In this document: piece after piece, positions 7,825-16,707 of the stretch | Layout: each line of letters starts with the position of its first letter | Numbering within the stretch: the stretch's first letter is position 1 | Assembly (NCBI RefSeq): GCF_008017545.1 | Contig: NZ_VRTZ01000001.1 | Coordinates: 1,388,295 to 1,452,294, forward strand | Reading direction: 5' to 3' | From: Homoserinibacter sp. GY 40078 | Lineage (GTDB): Bacteria > Actinomycetota > Actinomycetes > Actinomycetales > Microbacteriaceae | Length of the DNA stretch: 64,000 bases | Translations under genes and position numbers: made by a program | The notes under the pieces: model-generated | Databases searched by the model: none | What the model was told of the DNA's origin: nothing | The model's input: only the letters and a program-made list of their open reading frames with translations

Positions 7825-8610
7825 GTGACGCAGACCGAGGGACCCGGGGGCACGGGATTCCTCTACGGCCTCTACCAGGCCCGCCTCCGGCGCCAGCTGC
7901 ACGGCGCGCCCCTCCCGCACCATGTCGCGATGATCATCGACGGCAACCGCCGCTGGGCTCGGGAGCGCGCCCTCGAGACGGCCGCGCACGGACACCGGGC
8001 GGGCGCCGAGAAGATGCGCGAGTTCCTCGCGTGGTGCGACGAGCTCGGCATCCGCGTGGTCACGATCTACCTGCTCTCCACCGACAACCTCCAGGGGCGA
8101 TCGAGCGACGAGCTCGACCAGCTGTTCGAGATCATCGCCGACCTCGCCGACGACCTCTCCCACGCGGCCGACTGGCGCATCCAGCACGTCGGAACCACGG
8201 AGGGACTCCCCGAGGGGCTCGCCGCCTCCCTCCGCGCCGCGCAGGAGCGCACCTCGGGCAATTCGGGCCTGCACGTCAACCTCGCGGTCGGATACGGCGG
8301 CCGCCGTGAGATCGCGGATGCCATGCGCAGCATCGTGCGCACCCACGGCGCCTCGGGTGGCACCGTCGAGGAGCTCGCCGAGATCCTCACCCCCGAGCTG
8401 ATCGGCGAGCACCTCTACACGCAGGGGCAGCCGGATCCCGACCTCATCATCCGCACCTCCGGCGAGCAGAGGTTGTCGGACTTCATGCTGTGGCAGTCGG
8501 CGCACAGCGAGTTCTACTTCGTGGAGGCGCTCGGCCCCGACCTCCGCGCGGTCGACTTCCTGCGAGCGGTGCGCGCCTACGCGAACCGTCACCGCCGATT
8601 CGGACAGTGA
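7825..8610 (+). CDS. uppS: isoprenyl transferase (cis-prenyl chain synthase)
   Basis: A 261-residue cis-prenyltransferase. The catalytic loop is HVAMIIDGNRRWARE with the magnesium-binding Asp39, followed by HGHRAGAEKMREF. The late substrate-binding segment PDPDLIIRTSGEQRLSDF and WQSAHSEFYF are intact. These enzymes condense isopentenyl diphosphate onto a shorter allylic diphosphate with Z geometry, making polyprenyl carriers for cell-wall synthesis. In Mycobacterium the homologue in this position makes the short Z-farnesyl diphosphate, so the product length here is open. The GTG start sits 6 bases after TACCGT, so the mRNA is probably leaderless. The next gene overlaps its stop. Confidence 0.9.
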   Translation: MTQTEGPGGTGFLYGLYQARLRRQLHGAPLPHHVAMIIDGNRRWARERALETAAHGHRAGAEKMREFLAWCDELGIRVVTIYLLSTDNLQGRSSDELDQLFEIIADLADDLSHAADWRIQHVGTTEGLPEGLAASLRAAQERTSGNSGLHVNLAVGYGGRREIADAMRSIVRTHGASGGTVEELAEILTPELIGEHLYTQGQPDPDLIIRTSGEQRLSDFMLWQSAHSEFYFVEALGPDLRAVDFLRAVRAYANRHRRFGQ

Positions 8611-8615
8611 GCACC

Positions 8616-9731
8616 ATGACGAGCATCGACGATTACGCGGCCCGGTTCCACGAGGAGCCCGGCTATCTCGACTTCGCGGCAGCCGGTCCCATCGGAGACA
8701 CCGCGCGCGCCGAGGCGGAGGCGTTCCACACGATCCTCGCCGGTGGGCGGTTCGGTTCGTTCGCGCCGTTCTTCGAGCAGCCGGGGCGCGTGCGCTCCGC
8801 GGTCGCGGCTCTCACCGGATTCCACCCGGAGCAGATCTCGTTCCAGCCCAACACGAGCCAGGGCCTCATGCACGCCCTCTTCGGGCTCACCGGCAACGTC
8901 GCGCTGTCGCCTGCCGAGTTCCCGTCGCTGCCGTTCGCCGCGGTGCGGGCGCAGGAGGCCCTGGGCGTCGTGGCACCTCAGTGGCTCGAGACCGACCACG
9001 GTCGCGTCACGCCGGGGAACATCCGCGACCAGCTCGACGCGTCGACCGCTGCGGTCGCGGTGAGCCTCGTCGATTTCCGCACGGGGCATCTGGTGGACCT
9101 CGAGGGCATCCGGCAGGTGATCGGCGACCGCTTGCTGATCGTCGACGCGATCCAGGGGTTCGGGGTGGTCGAGGCGCCCTACGAGGTCGCCGATGTCGTG
9201 GCCGCCGGGGGCCAGAAGTGGGTGCGCGCCGGGTGGGGCACCGGATTCCTCGCCCTCTCGGATCGCGCGCTCGAGCGCCTCACGCCGGTGTGGTCGGGGT
9301 TCACGGGCACGGAGGCCGACGGCATGCCGCTCGACGAGGTGCTGCCGCCTGCGAGCGACGCCCGGGCGTTCGCGGTGTCGAACCCGGATCCGATCGCTAT
9401 GGCGCGCTTCGCGGGAGCGCTCGAGGAGATCGCCGAGGTCGGCGTCGCGGCGATCCGTGCTCGGATCGCGTCGCTCGTGGGTGAGGTGATCGACGCGGCG
9501 GACGAGTTCGCTCTGCCGGTGGTCTCGCCGCGCGCAGAGGCTGAGCGTGCGGGCATCGTAGTGATCGAGCCGGATGCCGATCAGCTGACGGCGCTCGCGG
9601 CCGCTCTGCACAACCACGGCGTGAGCGCCACAGTGCGTGGTGGCACGGTGCGGCTGTCGCCTCACGCGTCCACGGATGCCGAGAGCGTCGCGATGCTCCG
9701 CTCGGCGCTTCTCTCCTTCGCCACTGCCTGA
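8616..9731 (+). CDS. aminotransferase class V / cysteine-desulfurase-like PLP enzyme
   Basis: A PLP-dependent fold-type I enzyme of about 371 residues. The PLP lysine lies in VAAGGQKWVRAGWGTGFLAL (Lys201 counted from the ATG at 8616). The segment SFQPNTSQGLMHALFGL supplies the usual phosphate-contact residues, and LLIVDAIQGFG holds the Asp that pairs with the ring nitrogen. A GTG at 8607, overlapping the uppS stop as GTGA, would add only three residues and may be the real coupled start. The reaction is uncertain, because desulfurase, isopenicillin-epimerase-like and aminotransferase activities share this fold. The C-terminus runs into a long inverted repeat. Confidence 0.8.
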   Translation: MTSIDDYAARFHEEPGYLDFAAAGPIGDTARAEAEAFHTILAGGRFGSFAPFFEQPGRVRSAVAALTGFHPEQISFQPNTSQGLMHALFGLTGNVALSPAEFPSLPFAAVRAQEALGVVAPQWLETDHGRVTPGNIRDQLDASTAAVAVSLVDFRTGHLVDLEGIRQVIGDRLLIVDAIQGFGVVEAPYEVADVVAAGGQKWVRAGWGTGFLALSDRALERLTPVWSGFTGTEADGMPLDEVLPPASDARAFAVSNPDPIAMARFAGALEEIAEVGVAAIRARIASLVGEVIDAADEFALPVVSPRAEAERAGIVVIEPDADQLTALAAALHNHGVSATVRGGTVRLSPHASTDAESVAMLRSALLSFATA

Positions 9732-9789
9732 GGGGTCGCAAACTGTCCGAGACACGGCGTGTTTCGCGCAGTTTGCGACCCCTCAGGCA
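9725..9789. repeat. REP-like long inverted repeat (type A)
   Basis: Two perfect 21-base arms, 9725-9745 and 9769-9789, flank a 23-base centre. The centre itself folds as CGAGACAC (9748-9755), GGC, GTGTTTCG (9759-9766). The whole element can form a hairpin of about 30 base pairs. The left arm contains the stop codon of the upstream aminotransferase gene. It could end transcription, but it has no T-run and looks more like a dispersed palindromic repeat. Confidence 0.75.
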
Positions 9790-9875
9790 CCGGTCTGGAG
9801 AGTTCACGGAGACGTAACACAGACCGGCGCGTGTCGCGGCCGGGCGTTCCCGGCGGCCGGGCTTAGCGTCGGGAC

Positions 9876-9894
9876 ATCAGACACCGTGTCTGAT
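9876..9894. promoter_or_regulatory. perfect 19-bp palindrome upstream of phoH
   Basis: ATCAGACAC-C-GTGTCTGAT: two perfect 9-base arms around one central base. It lies about 83 bases before the phoH start, in a non-coding stretch of 187 bases (9790-9976). The shape and size suit a dimeric regulator. No partner is evident. Confidence 0.45.
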
Positions 9895-9949
9895 CGGAGC
9901 GGCCACACAAGTTCGCACCGATGAGCCCCTGGCCGATCCGCGACAGGAT

Positions 9950-9969
9950 CCGGGTGGCCTCCCACCCGG
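9950..9969 (+). other. hairpin in the phoH leader
   Basis: CCGGGTGG (9950-9957), a 4-base loop and CCACCCGG (9962-9969) form a perfect 8-bp stem that ends 7 bases before the GTG start. It could hide the ribosome site of phoH. I see no match to a known riboswitch. Confidence 0.4.
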
Positions 9970-9976
9970 GGATGGA

Positions 9977-11338
9977 GTGGGAGTGCCCGCGCTCGACAAG
10001 CCCCAGCAGAAGTCCACGACCGTCGCAGTTCAGGAACGCACGCAGGGGGAGCGCACATACGTGCTCGACACCTCCGTGCTGCTGAGCGATCCCAGCGCGA
10101 TGTTCCGATTCGCGGAGCACGCTGTCGTGCTCCCGGTCGTCGTGGTCACCGAACTCGAATCCAAGCGCAACGACCCCGAGATCGGGTACTTCGCACGCCA
10201 AGCGCTCCGACTGCTCGACGACCTGCGCGTCGAACACGAACGCCTCGACTTCCCGATCGCCGTGGGCGACGCCGGGGGTTCGCTGCGGGTCGAGCTCAAT
10301 CACTCCAACATGTCCGTGCTGCCCTCGGGCCTCCAGCTCGGCGACAACGACTCGCGCATCCTCGCGGTGGCGATGAACCTCGCCGCCGACGGACTCGATG
10401 TCGTCGTCGTCTCGAAGGATCTCCCGCTCCGCGTCAAGGCCGCGTCCATCGGTCTCGCGGCGGAGGAGTACCGGGCTGAGCTCGCCGTCGACTCCGGATG
10501 GACGGGCCTCGCCGACCTCGAGATCTCCAGCGAGCAGATGGCTCAGCTGTACGACACCGAGACGCTGGCATCCCGCGCCGTCCAGGATCTGCCGGTCAAC
10601 ACGAGCCTCATCCTGCACTCGGAGCGCGGATCGGCACTCGGACGCGTCGCCTCCCGCGGCGAGGTGCGACTGGTGCGCGGCGACCGCGACGTCTTCGGCG
10701 TACACGGCCGCAGCGCGGAGCAGCGTCTCGCGATCGACCTCCTTCTCGACCCGGAGGTGGGGATCGTGTCGCTCGGCGGGCGCGCGGGCACCGGAAAGTC
10801 GGCGCTCGCCCTGTGCGCCGGCCTCGAAGCCGTCCTCGAGAAGCAGCAGCACCGCAAGATCATGGTGTTCCGCCCGCTCTACGCGGTCGGTGGTCAGGAG
10901 CTCGGCTACCTGCCGGGCGACCAGGCCGAGAAGATGAACCCCTGGGGTCAGGCCGTCTTCGACACCCTCGGTGCACTCGTCTCCGAGAACGTGCTCGAGG
11001 AGGTGATCGAGCGGGGCATCCTCGAGGTGCTGCCGCTCACCCACATCCGCGGCCGTTCGCTGCACGACGCGTTCGTGATCGTCGACGAGGCCCAGTCACT
11101 CGAGCGCAACGTACTGCTCACCGTGCTCTCGCGGATCGGGCAGAACTCGCGCGTCGTCCTCACCCACGATGTCGCCCAGCGCGACAACCTGCGGGTGGGT
11201 CGGCACGACGGTGTCGCGTCGGTGATCGAGACCCTCAAGGGCAATTCGCTCTTCGGCCACATCACGCTCACCCGGTCCGAGCGGTCGGCGATCGCCGCCC
11301 TCGTCACCGAGCTGCTGGAGTCCAACGAGCTCGCCTGA
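9977..11338 (+). CDS. PhoH family protein with N-terminal PIN domain (PhoH2)
   Basis: A 453-residue two-domain protein. The PIN RNase-like domain begins [14 protein letters not shown] with its first metal-binding Asp and continues with [18 protein letters not shown], ending near residue 160. The PhoH ATPase domain has the Walker A motif GRAGTGKS (residues 268-275) and the Walker B motif VIVDEAQSL (Asp370-Glu371). PhoH2 proteins act as RNA helicase/ribonucleases and sit in toxin-antitoxin-like contexts in mycobacteria. No small antitoxin ORF is seen just upstream. The start may be the GTG at 9977 or the one at 9983; both lie behind a GGGGATGGA stretch. Confidence 0.92.
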   Translation: MGVPALDKPQQKSTTVAVQERTQGERTYVLDTSVLLSDPSAMFRFAEHAVVLPVVVVTELESKRNDPEIGYFARQALRLLDDLRVEHERLDFPIAVGDAGGSLRVELNHSNMSVLPSGLQLGDNDSRILAVAMNLAADGLDVVVVSKDLPLRVKAASIGLAAEEYRAELAVDSGWTGLADLEISSEQMAQLYDTETLASRAVQDLPVNTSLILHSERGSALGRVASRGEVRLVRGDRDVFGVHGRSAEQRLAIDLLLDPEVGIVSLGGRAGTGKSALALCAGLEAVLEKQQHRKIMVFRPLYAVGGQELGYLPGDQAEKMNPWGQAVFDTLGALVSENVLEEVIERGILEVLPLTHIRGRSLHDAFVIVDEAQSLERNVLLTVLSRIGQNSRVVLTHDVAQRDNLRVGRHDGVASVIETLKGNSLFGHITLTRSERSAIAALVTELLESNELA

Positions 11339-11368
11339 GCCCGTCCGCCATCTGCGGCGTCGGGCCGC

Positions 11369-11395
11369 GTCCGCGAGGAGATCGTCGACGCGGAC
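11369..11395. terminator. hairpin between convergent phoH and fumC
   Basis: GTCCGCG (11369-11375) and CGCGGAC (11389-11395) pair across a 13-base loop, and GC-rich flanks can extend the stem. It is placed as a bidirectional terminator would be, but has no T-run. Confidence 0.4.
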
Positions 11396-11416
11396 CCGGC
11401 GCCCAGGTTGCGGGGA

Positions 11417-12814
11417 TCAGCCCGGGTGAGTCATCGAGAGCACGTCGAGCGAGGCGTCGAGCTGCTCGAGCGTCAGCTCGCCACGCTCCACGAAGCCGAG
11501 GTCGATTGTCGCCTCGCGCACGGTGATGCCCTGGGCGACCGCGTGCTTGGCGATCTTCGCGGCGTTCTCGTATCCGATGAGCTTGTTGAGCGGCGTCACG
11601 ATCGACGGCGACATGCCGGCGAGGGCCGCCGCGCGCTCGATGTTGGCCTCGAGCCCGTCGATGGTCTTGTCGGCGAGGACACGCGTGGAGTTCGCGAGCA
11701 GGCGGATGGACTCGAGCAGTGCGGTGCCCATGACGGGGATCGCGACGTTCAGCTCGAAGCTGCCGGTGGCGCCCGCCCAGGCGACGGTCGCGTCGTTGCC
11801 GATCACGCGCGCGCCGACCATGATGACCGCCTCCGGCACCACGGGGTTCACCTTGCCGGGCATGATCGACGAGCCGGGCTGAAGGTCGGGGATCCGCAGT
11901 TCGCCGAGGCCCGTGTTCGGGCCGGACCCCATCCAGCGCAGGTCGTTGCAGATCTTGGTGAGCGACACGGCGATCACGCGGAGCGCACCGGATGCCTCCA
12001 CGAGCCCGTCGCGTGCGCCCTGCGCCTCGAAGTGGTCCTTCGCCTCGGTGACCGGCAGCCCGGAGGCGGACGCGAGCTCGGCGATGACCTTCTGCGGGAA
12101 GCCTGCGGGGGTGTTGATGCCCGTGCCGACGGCCGTGCCGCCGAGCGGGACCTCTGCGACGCGGGGGAGGGCCGCCTCGACGCGCTCGATTCCGAGCCGA
12201 ATCTGCCGGGCGTACCCGCCGAACTCCTGGCCGAGCGTGACCGGGGTGGCGTCCATCAGGTGGGTGCGCCCCGCCTTCACGGCGTCCTTCCAGAGCTCGG
12301 CCTTGGTCTCGAGCGAGGTCGCCAGGTGGTCGAGCGCGGGCACGAGGTCGTCGATGAGCGCACCCGTCACCGCGACGTGCACCGAGGTGGGGAAGACGTC
12401 GTTGGAGGACTGCGACGCGTTGACGTGGTCGTTGGGGTGGACAGATGAGCCGAGCTTCTCGGTGGCGAGGGTCGCCAGCACCTCGTTCATGTTCATGTTC
12501 GAGCTCGTGCCCGAGCCGGTCTGGTAGGTGTCGACCGGGAAGTGCTCGTGGTGCGACCCGGCGATGATTTCGTCGGCTGCCGCCACGATCGAGTCGGCGA
12601 TGGCCGGGTCGAGAACGCCCAGCTCGGCGTTCACGATCGCTGCCGAGCGCTTGATGCGGGCGAGGGCCACGATCTGAGCCGCCTCGAGGCCCGTGCCGGA
12701 GATCGGGAAGTTCTCCACCGCACGTTGGGTCTGGGCGCGGTAGAGCGCCGAGGCGGGAACTCGCACCTCCCCCATGGTGTCGTGCTCGATGCGGAACTCG
12801 GCGTCGGTGCCCAT
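11417..12814 (-). CDS. fumC: fumarate hydratase class II
   Basis: A 465-residue class II fumarase of the aspartase/fumarase superfamily, interconverting fumarate and L-malate in the TCA cycle. The signature [11 protein letters not shown] (residues 314-324) includes the catalytic serine loop, and [13 protein letters not shown] and [14 protein letters not shown] supply the other active-site segments. Length and ends match the family. The ATG is preceded by AAGGC about 6 bases upstream. It is oxygen-stable because this class has no iron-sulfur cluster. The carbonic anhydrase gene lies 36 bases upstream on the same strand, so co-transcription is likely. Confidence 0.96.
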   Translation of the reverse strand: MGTDAEFRIEHDTMGEVRVPASALYRAQTQRAVENFPISGTGLEAAQIVALARIKRSAAIVNAELGVLDPAIADSIVAAADEIIAGSHHEHFPVDTYQTGSGTSSNMNMNEVLATLATEKLGSSVHPNDHVNASQSSNDVFPTSVHVAVTGALIDDLVPALDHLATSLETKAELWKDAVKAGRTHLMDATPVTLGQEFGGYARQIRLGIERVEAALPRVAEVPLGGTAVGTGINTPAGFPQKVIAELASASGLPVTEAKDHFEAQGARDGLVEASGALRVIAVSLTKICNDLRWMGSGPNTGLGELRIPDLQPGSSIMPGKVNPVVPEAVIMVGARVIGNDATVAWAGATGSFELNVAIPVMGTALLESIRLLANSTRVLADKTIDGLEANIERAAALAGMSPSIVTPLNKLIGYENAAKIAKHAVAQGITVREATIDLGFVERGELTLEQLDASLDVLSMTHPG

Positions 12815-12850
12815 GGTGAAGCCTTTCAGTGCGGGTGAGGGATGACCGGG

Positions 12851-13483
12851 TCAGTCCTCGGGACCGGTGACATCGCCCACCACGACGGCGGGGACGGCGG
12901 TTCCCTCGAGGAGCTTGTAGTTCGCCCCGACGACAGCCAGCGTACCGTCGGCGATGGCGTCGGTGATCAGCTCGGAGCGGGCGACGAGCGCGCTCACGGT
13001 GCGCTCGAGGTGGGTGATGCCGACGTGCTCCGGATCGCGTGACGGCGCGGCGCGCACGGCCGGTCGGATCGCCGCGATATGCCCGGCGATGTGCGGCGGG
13101 AGCGGGCGGGCGTCCGGGGAGTCGAGGTCGATCGCGGCCTGCACGGCACCGCACGCGTCGTGGGCGAGCACCACGATCAGCGGGGTGTCGAGAACCGCCA
13201 CGGCGTATTCGAGCGAGGCGATCACGGAATCGGAGATCACCTGGCCCGCGTTGCGCACGACGAACAGGTCGCCGAGACCCTTGTCGAAGATGATCTCGGC
13301 CGCGAGTCGCGAATCGCTGCAGCCGAAGAGCGCCGCGGCCGGGGCTTGAGCGGCGGCCAGCTCGGCACGCCGCTCCACATCTTGCCGCGGATGCTGCGGC
13401 GCGCCCGCCACGAAGCGCTCATTGCCGCGGGTCATCTCGTGCCACACCTGAGCGGGGGTGCGGCGGGTGGTCGTATCGCTCAT
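12851..13483 (-). CDS. beta-class carbonic anhydrase
   Basis: A 210-residue beta-carbonic anhydrase interconverting CO2 and bicarbonate. Zinc ligands and catalytic residues are visible: Cys55-Ser-Asp57-Ser-Arg59 (FGCSDSR) and His108 with Cys111 (AHDACG). The central VVRNAGQVISD segment is intact. The ATG overlaps the stop of the DUF4245 gene (ATGA), so the two are translationally coupled. Placement directly before fumC suggests a shared transcript in central metabolism, possibly supplying bicarbonate for carboxylases; that last point is inference. Confidence 0.93.
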   Translation of the reverse strand: MSDTTTRRTPAQVWHEMTRGNERFVAGAPQHPRQDVERRAELAAAQAPAAALFGCSDSRLAAEIIFDKGLGDLFVVRNAGQVISDSVIASLEYAVAVLDTPLIVVLAHDACGAVQAAIDLDSPDARPLPPHIAGHIAAIRPAVRAAPSRDPEHVGITHLERTVSALVARSELITDAIADGTLAVVGANYKLLEGTAVPAVVVGDVTGPED

Positions 13484-14130
13484 CCGAGCTCCTTCGCGAC
13501 GGCGCCCGCAAGCACCTCGAATTCTTCATCGTCGGCGGTGCCGGCGATCACGATGGTCGACGTGCCCGCCTCTGCGACGAGCGCGTACGCCACATTCCCG
13601 ATGTCGTCGGCGTCGCGGCGGTCGTGAGCCTGCCATTGCATGCCACCCATCGTGCGCTCTCCGTCAGCAGGCTCGCCGCGGACCTGATCGTCGACCCAGC
13701 TCGCGTTCGCGTCGATGCCCTGCACGATCGCGAGGTAGCGGCCTTCGGGGGTGACGAATCCGATCTGCCAGACGGTCACGCCGTCGGATCCGGTGGAGAG
13801 CGTGGCGCGGTTGGCTGCCCAGCCGTCCGGAAGCTCGGGCACGACGAGCGGCACCTCGACCGCCTGCTGCGCGGCTGCTCCCTCGGCGACGTAGTCGACC
13901 GGCTCGATCCGGGAGCCGGTGTCGATCAACCCCACCGCGAAGACCAGGATGAGCGCGGCGAGCAGCGAGACGATGGTCGCGATGCCGAGGTTGAGGGCTG
14001 TCTGGTTCGTGCGGCGCTTCTCGCGAGCCGCATCCTTGCGGTCGGCGGTCTCCTGCGGGGTTTCGGCGCGGCCCAGCTCGGCCACGATGGGACGACCGTG
14101 CTCGTCCCGTCCCGACTCCCGAGGGCTCAC
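13480..14130 (-). CDS. DUF4245 membrane protein
   Basis: A 216-residue protein. The N-terminus is polar and charged, one transmembrane helix lies near residues 49-70 ([21 protein letters not shown]), and the C-terminal domain is extracytoplasmic ([20 protein letters not shown] and following strands). This is the DUF4245 layout, a family restricted to actinobacteria with unknown function. I chose the GTG at 14130, which overlaps the xseB stop, over an ATG further upstream inside xseB. The stop overlaps the carbonic anhydrase start, so xseB, this gene and the anhydrase form one coupled block. Confidence 0.88.
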   Translation of the reverse strand: MSPRESGRDEHGRPIVAELGRAETPQETADRKDAAREKRRTNQTALNLGIATIVSLLAALILVFAVGLIDTGSRIEPVDYVAEGAAAQQAVEVPLVVPELPDGWAANRATLSTGSDGVTVWQIGFVTPEGRYLAIVQGIDANASWVDDQVRGEPADGERTMGGMQWQAHDRRDADDIGNVAYALVAEAGTSTIVIAGTADDEEFEVLAGAVAKELG

Positions 14131-14348
14131 GATTCCTCGGCCGCCGCGCGCGCCGCGTCGAGGCGCGCCTTGGCTCCCGCGAGCCACTCCTCGCACCGCT
14201 GGGCGAGAGCCTCGCCCCGTTCCCAGAGCGCGAGCGACTCTTCGAGGGTCGCCGCCCCCTGCTCGAGACGTGACACGACCTGCACGAGCTCGTCGCGCGC
14301 CTCCTCGTAGCTGAGGGAGGCGACGTCCGCGGGGGTGGCGTCGGTCAT
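14127..14348 (-). CDS. xseB: exodeoxyribonuclease VII small subunit
   Basis: A 73-residue small subunit with the typical motif [20 protein letters not shown] followed by [24 protein letters not shown], a helical hairpin. Several XseB chains bind one XseA to form exonuclease VII, which degrades single-stranded DNA from both ends. The ATG lies 10 bases after the xseA stop and has GGAGG just upstream; its stop overlaps the next gene. TAGGCT seven bases before the ATG might also be an internal -10 box. Confidence 0.94.
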   Translation of the reverse strand: MTDATPADVASLSYEEARDELVQVVSRLEQGAATLEESLALWERGEALAQRCEEWLAGAKARLDAARAAAEES

Positions 14349-14358
14349 GACCTCCAGC

Positions 14359-15561
14359 CTACTCGGCGGTGGCGGTCAGTTCGCCGGACGAGAGACGGAT
14401 GTGGAGAGCCTCTCCGGACGCGACCGCCGCCGCGTCGCGGACGATCGCATCCCCCGTGCGCACCACCGCGTAGCCGCGGTCGAGCGTGCGTTGCGGAGAG
14501 AGCGCGCGCAGTTGGGAGGCGAGCTCGCGCGTGCGGTTCTCGGCGCGTTCGAGCCCGAGTTGTGCCAACTGCGATCCGCGATCCACGAGACGGATGAGGT
14601 CGTCCCGCCGACTCGACACGATCGTCTGCGGATCGGCCAGCACGGGCCGCGAGCGCAGGGCTTCGACGCGGTCGATCTCGCCACCGACGAGCGACGCCAT
14701 CCGCATCGCCATGCGTCCGCGCGCCTGCTGCACCCGTGCGAACTCCTCGGCGACGTCGGGCACGACGCGCTTCGCGGCGTCGGTCGGGGTCGAGGCGCGC
14801 AGATCAGCCACGAGGTCGAGCAGCGGGCTGTCGGCCTCGTGACCGATGGCCGAGACGAGCGGGGTCGTGCACTCGGCTGCCGTGCGCACCAGCTGCTCGT
14901 CGCTGAAGACCAGGAGGTTCTGGAAGTCGCCCCCGCCCCGGGCGACGATGATCACGTCGACCTCGGGGTCGGCGTCGAGTTCGCGGATCGCGGCGGCGAC
15001 CTCGCGCGCGGCCCGGTCGCCTTGCACGGCGGCGTGTCGCACGCGGAACGCGACCTGGGGCCAGCGCAGTTGCGCGTTCCGCAGGACGTCCTTCTCGGCG
15101 TCCGAGTCCTTGCCCGTGACGAGTCCGATGCACGACGGCAGGAAGGGGAGCGGCTTCTTGCGCTCGGCGGCGAAGAGCCCCTCCGCCTGCAGCGTGCGCT
15201 TCAGCCGTTCGAGCTGGGCGAGCAGATCACCGAGGCCGGCGTGCCGCACCTCGGAGGCCACCATCGAGAGCGTGCCGCCGCGCATCCAGAAGTCGGGCTT
15301 CACGAGGGCGACCACCCGATCGCCCTGTGCGAAGGTCTCGGTGAGCCTCTGGAGGGTCGACGACCATACGGTCAGCGATACCGTGGCGTCTTGCTCGAGG
15401 TCCTTGAGCTTGGCGTAGACCACCCCGCGGGCGAGGTTCCACTGCGTCAGCTCACCCTCGACCCACACCGATCCGAGCCGATCGATGTAGCCCTTGATCT
15501 TGGTGGAGAGCGTCGCGACCGGCCACGGAGACTCGGCCGTCGGTGCCCCGGGCTCGCTCAT
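14359..15561 (-). CDS. xseA: exodeoxyribonuclease VII large subunit
   Basis: A 400-residue XseA. The N-terminal OB-fold domain ([19 protein letters not shown] and VVYAKLKD) binds single-stranded DNA, and the catalytic domain includes [19 protein letters not shown] and the [13 protein letters not shown] motif near residues 245-258. The C-terminal region is helical and shorter than in E. coli, as is usual in actinobacteria. The ATG lies 6 bases after TAGCCT (15568-15573), giving a leaderless mRNA. It heads the operon xseA-xseB-DUF4245-carbonic anhydrase, possibly continuing into fumC. Confidence 0.95.
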   Translation of the reverse strand: MSEPGAPTAESPWPVATLSTKIKGYIDRLGSVWVEGELTQWNLARGVVYAKLKDLEQDATVSLTVWSSTLQRLTETFAQGDRVVALVKPDFWMRGGTLSMVASEVRHAGLGDLLAQLERLKRTLQAEGLFAAERKKPLPFLPSCIGLVTGKDSDAEKDVLRNAQLRWPQVAFRVRHAAVQGDRAAREVAAAIRELDADPEVDVIIVARGGGDFQNLLVFSDEQLVRTAAECTTPLVSAIGHEADSPLLDLVADLRASTPTDAAKRVVPDVAEEFARVQQARGRMAMRMASLVGGEIDRVEALRSRPVLADPQTIVSSRRDDLIRLVDRGSQLAQLGLERAENRTRELASQLRALSPQRTLDRGYAVVRTGDAIVRDAAAVASGEALHIRLSSGELTATAE

Positions 15562-15624
15562 CCGGACAGGCTACGGGATGCCGCCGACCCGCGGCGCGCG
15601 GACCCCGGCCCGTAGACTCGGGGT
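15562..15624. promoter_or_regulatory. divergent leaderless promoters of xseA and ispH
   Basis: On the minus strand TAGCCT (15568-15573) lies 6 bases before the xseA ATG. On the plus strand TAGACT (15613-15618) lies 6 bases before the ispH GTG. The whole intergenic space is 63 bases, so the upstream halves of the two promoters must overlap. Confidence 0.6.
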
Positions 15625-16701
15625 GTGAGCGCAATCACGAATGGAGCCCTGGGGACGACCCTCGAGGCCCCGCGCGTCCCCGCGCAGCGCGGTCGTCTGC
15701 GCGACGAGCCGGTCGACCGTCCGAAGCGCGTGCTGCTCGCGGCCCCCCGCGGATACTGCGCGGGTGTCGATCGCGCGGTGATCGCGGTCGAGAAGGCGCT
15801 CGAGAACTTCGGCGCTCCGGTCTACGTGCGCAAGCAGATCGTCCACAACATCCACGTCGTGAGCGAGCTGGAGCGCCGCGGCGCGATCTTCGTCGACGAG
15901 GTCGACGAGGTGCCCGCAGGATCCCACCTCGTCTTCTCGGCACATGGCGTCTCGCCGATGGTCGTGCAGGCGGCGGCCGACCGCGAGCTCCTCGCGATCG
16001 ACGCGACCTGCCCGCTCGTCACCAAGGTGCACCGCGAGGCGACGCGCTTCTCGAAGCAGGACCTGCAGATCCTCCTCATCGGCCACGCCGGGCACGAAGA
16101 GGTGGAGGGCACGATGGGGCACGCGCCGGATCGCACGATCCTCGTGAATTCGCCCGACGACGTCGACACGATCGAGGTCGATGATCCCGACAACCTCGTC
16201 TGGATCTCGCAGACCACGCTCTCGGTCGACGAGACCATGGAGACCGTGCGGCGCCTGCGCGAGCGCTTCCCGAAGCTGCAGGATCCGCCGTCCGACGACA
16301 TCTGCTACGCGACGCAGAATCGCCAGGTCGCGATCAAGAAGGTCGCGCCGGGGGCTGACCTCGTGATCGTCGTCGGCTCGGCGAACTCCTCCAACTCGGT
16401 GCGTCTCGTCGAGGTCGCTCTCGAGCACGGCGCGAAGGCCGCATACCGGATCGACTACGCGAGCGAGATCCAGCAGTCGTGGCTCGACGGTGTCGCGACG
16501 GTGGGCGTGACGAGCGGTGCATCGGTCCCCGAGGTGCTCGTGCAGGAGGTCATCGCGGACCTCGCCGATGCCGGCTACCGCGACATCGAAGAGGTGCGTA
16601 CGGCGGAGGAGGACCTTATGTTCTCGCTCCCCAAGGAACTGCGCCGCGATGCCTCGGGTGCCGCGGATGCCCGAGCGCTCGGCGGGCGCGCGCGGAGCTG
16701 A
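15625..16701 (+). CDS. ispH: 4-hydroxy-3-methylbut-2-enyl diphosphate reductase
   Basis: A 358-residue IspH (LytB), the last enzyme of the MEP pathway, which reduces HMBPP to IPP and DMAPP. The three iron-sulfur cysteines are Cys45 ([10 protein letters not shown]), Cys129 ([11 protein letters not shown]) and Cys227 ([10 protein letters not shown]). His74, the AHG motif near residue 107 and the late [14 protein letters not shown] segment are also present. A polar N-terminal extension of about 34 residues precedes the core, as in many actinobacteria. It probably supplies the substrate for the cis-prenyl transferase encoded at 7825. Confidence 0.96.
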   Translation: MSAITNGALGTTLEAPRVPAQRGRLRDEPVDRPKRVLLAAPRGYCAGVDRAVIAVEKALENFGAPVYVRKQIVHNIHVVSELERRGAIFVDEVDEVPAGSHLVFSAHGVSPMVVQAAADRELLAIDATCPLVTKVHREATRFSKQDLQILLIGHAGHEEVEGTMGHAPDRTILVNSPDDVDTIEVDDPDNLVWISQTTLSVDETMETVRRLRERFPKLQDPPSDDICYATQNRQVAIKKVAPGADLVIVVGSANSSNSVRLVEVALEHGAKAAYRIDYASEIQQSWLDGVATVGVTSGASVPEVLVQEVIADLADAGYRDIEEVRTAEEDLMFSLPKELRRDASGAADARALGGRARS

Positions 16702-16707
16702 TCAGGG

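Noticed and set aside
9725-9789. Terminal inverted repeats of an insertion sequence
   Set aside because: Only 23 bases lie between the arms, there is no transposase frame, and no target-site duplication is visible.
9790-9976. c-di-AMP (ydaO-type) or other known riboswitch before phoH
   Set aside because: The leader has hairpins but I could not match the conserved blocks of ydaO, cobalamin, TPP or SAM elements.
11304-13154. A 616-codon frame overlapping fumC
   Set aside because: It is out of frame with fumC, Arg-rich and without motifs, while fumC has the GSS and MPGK signature.
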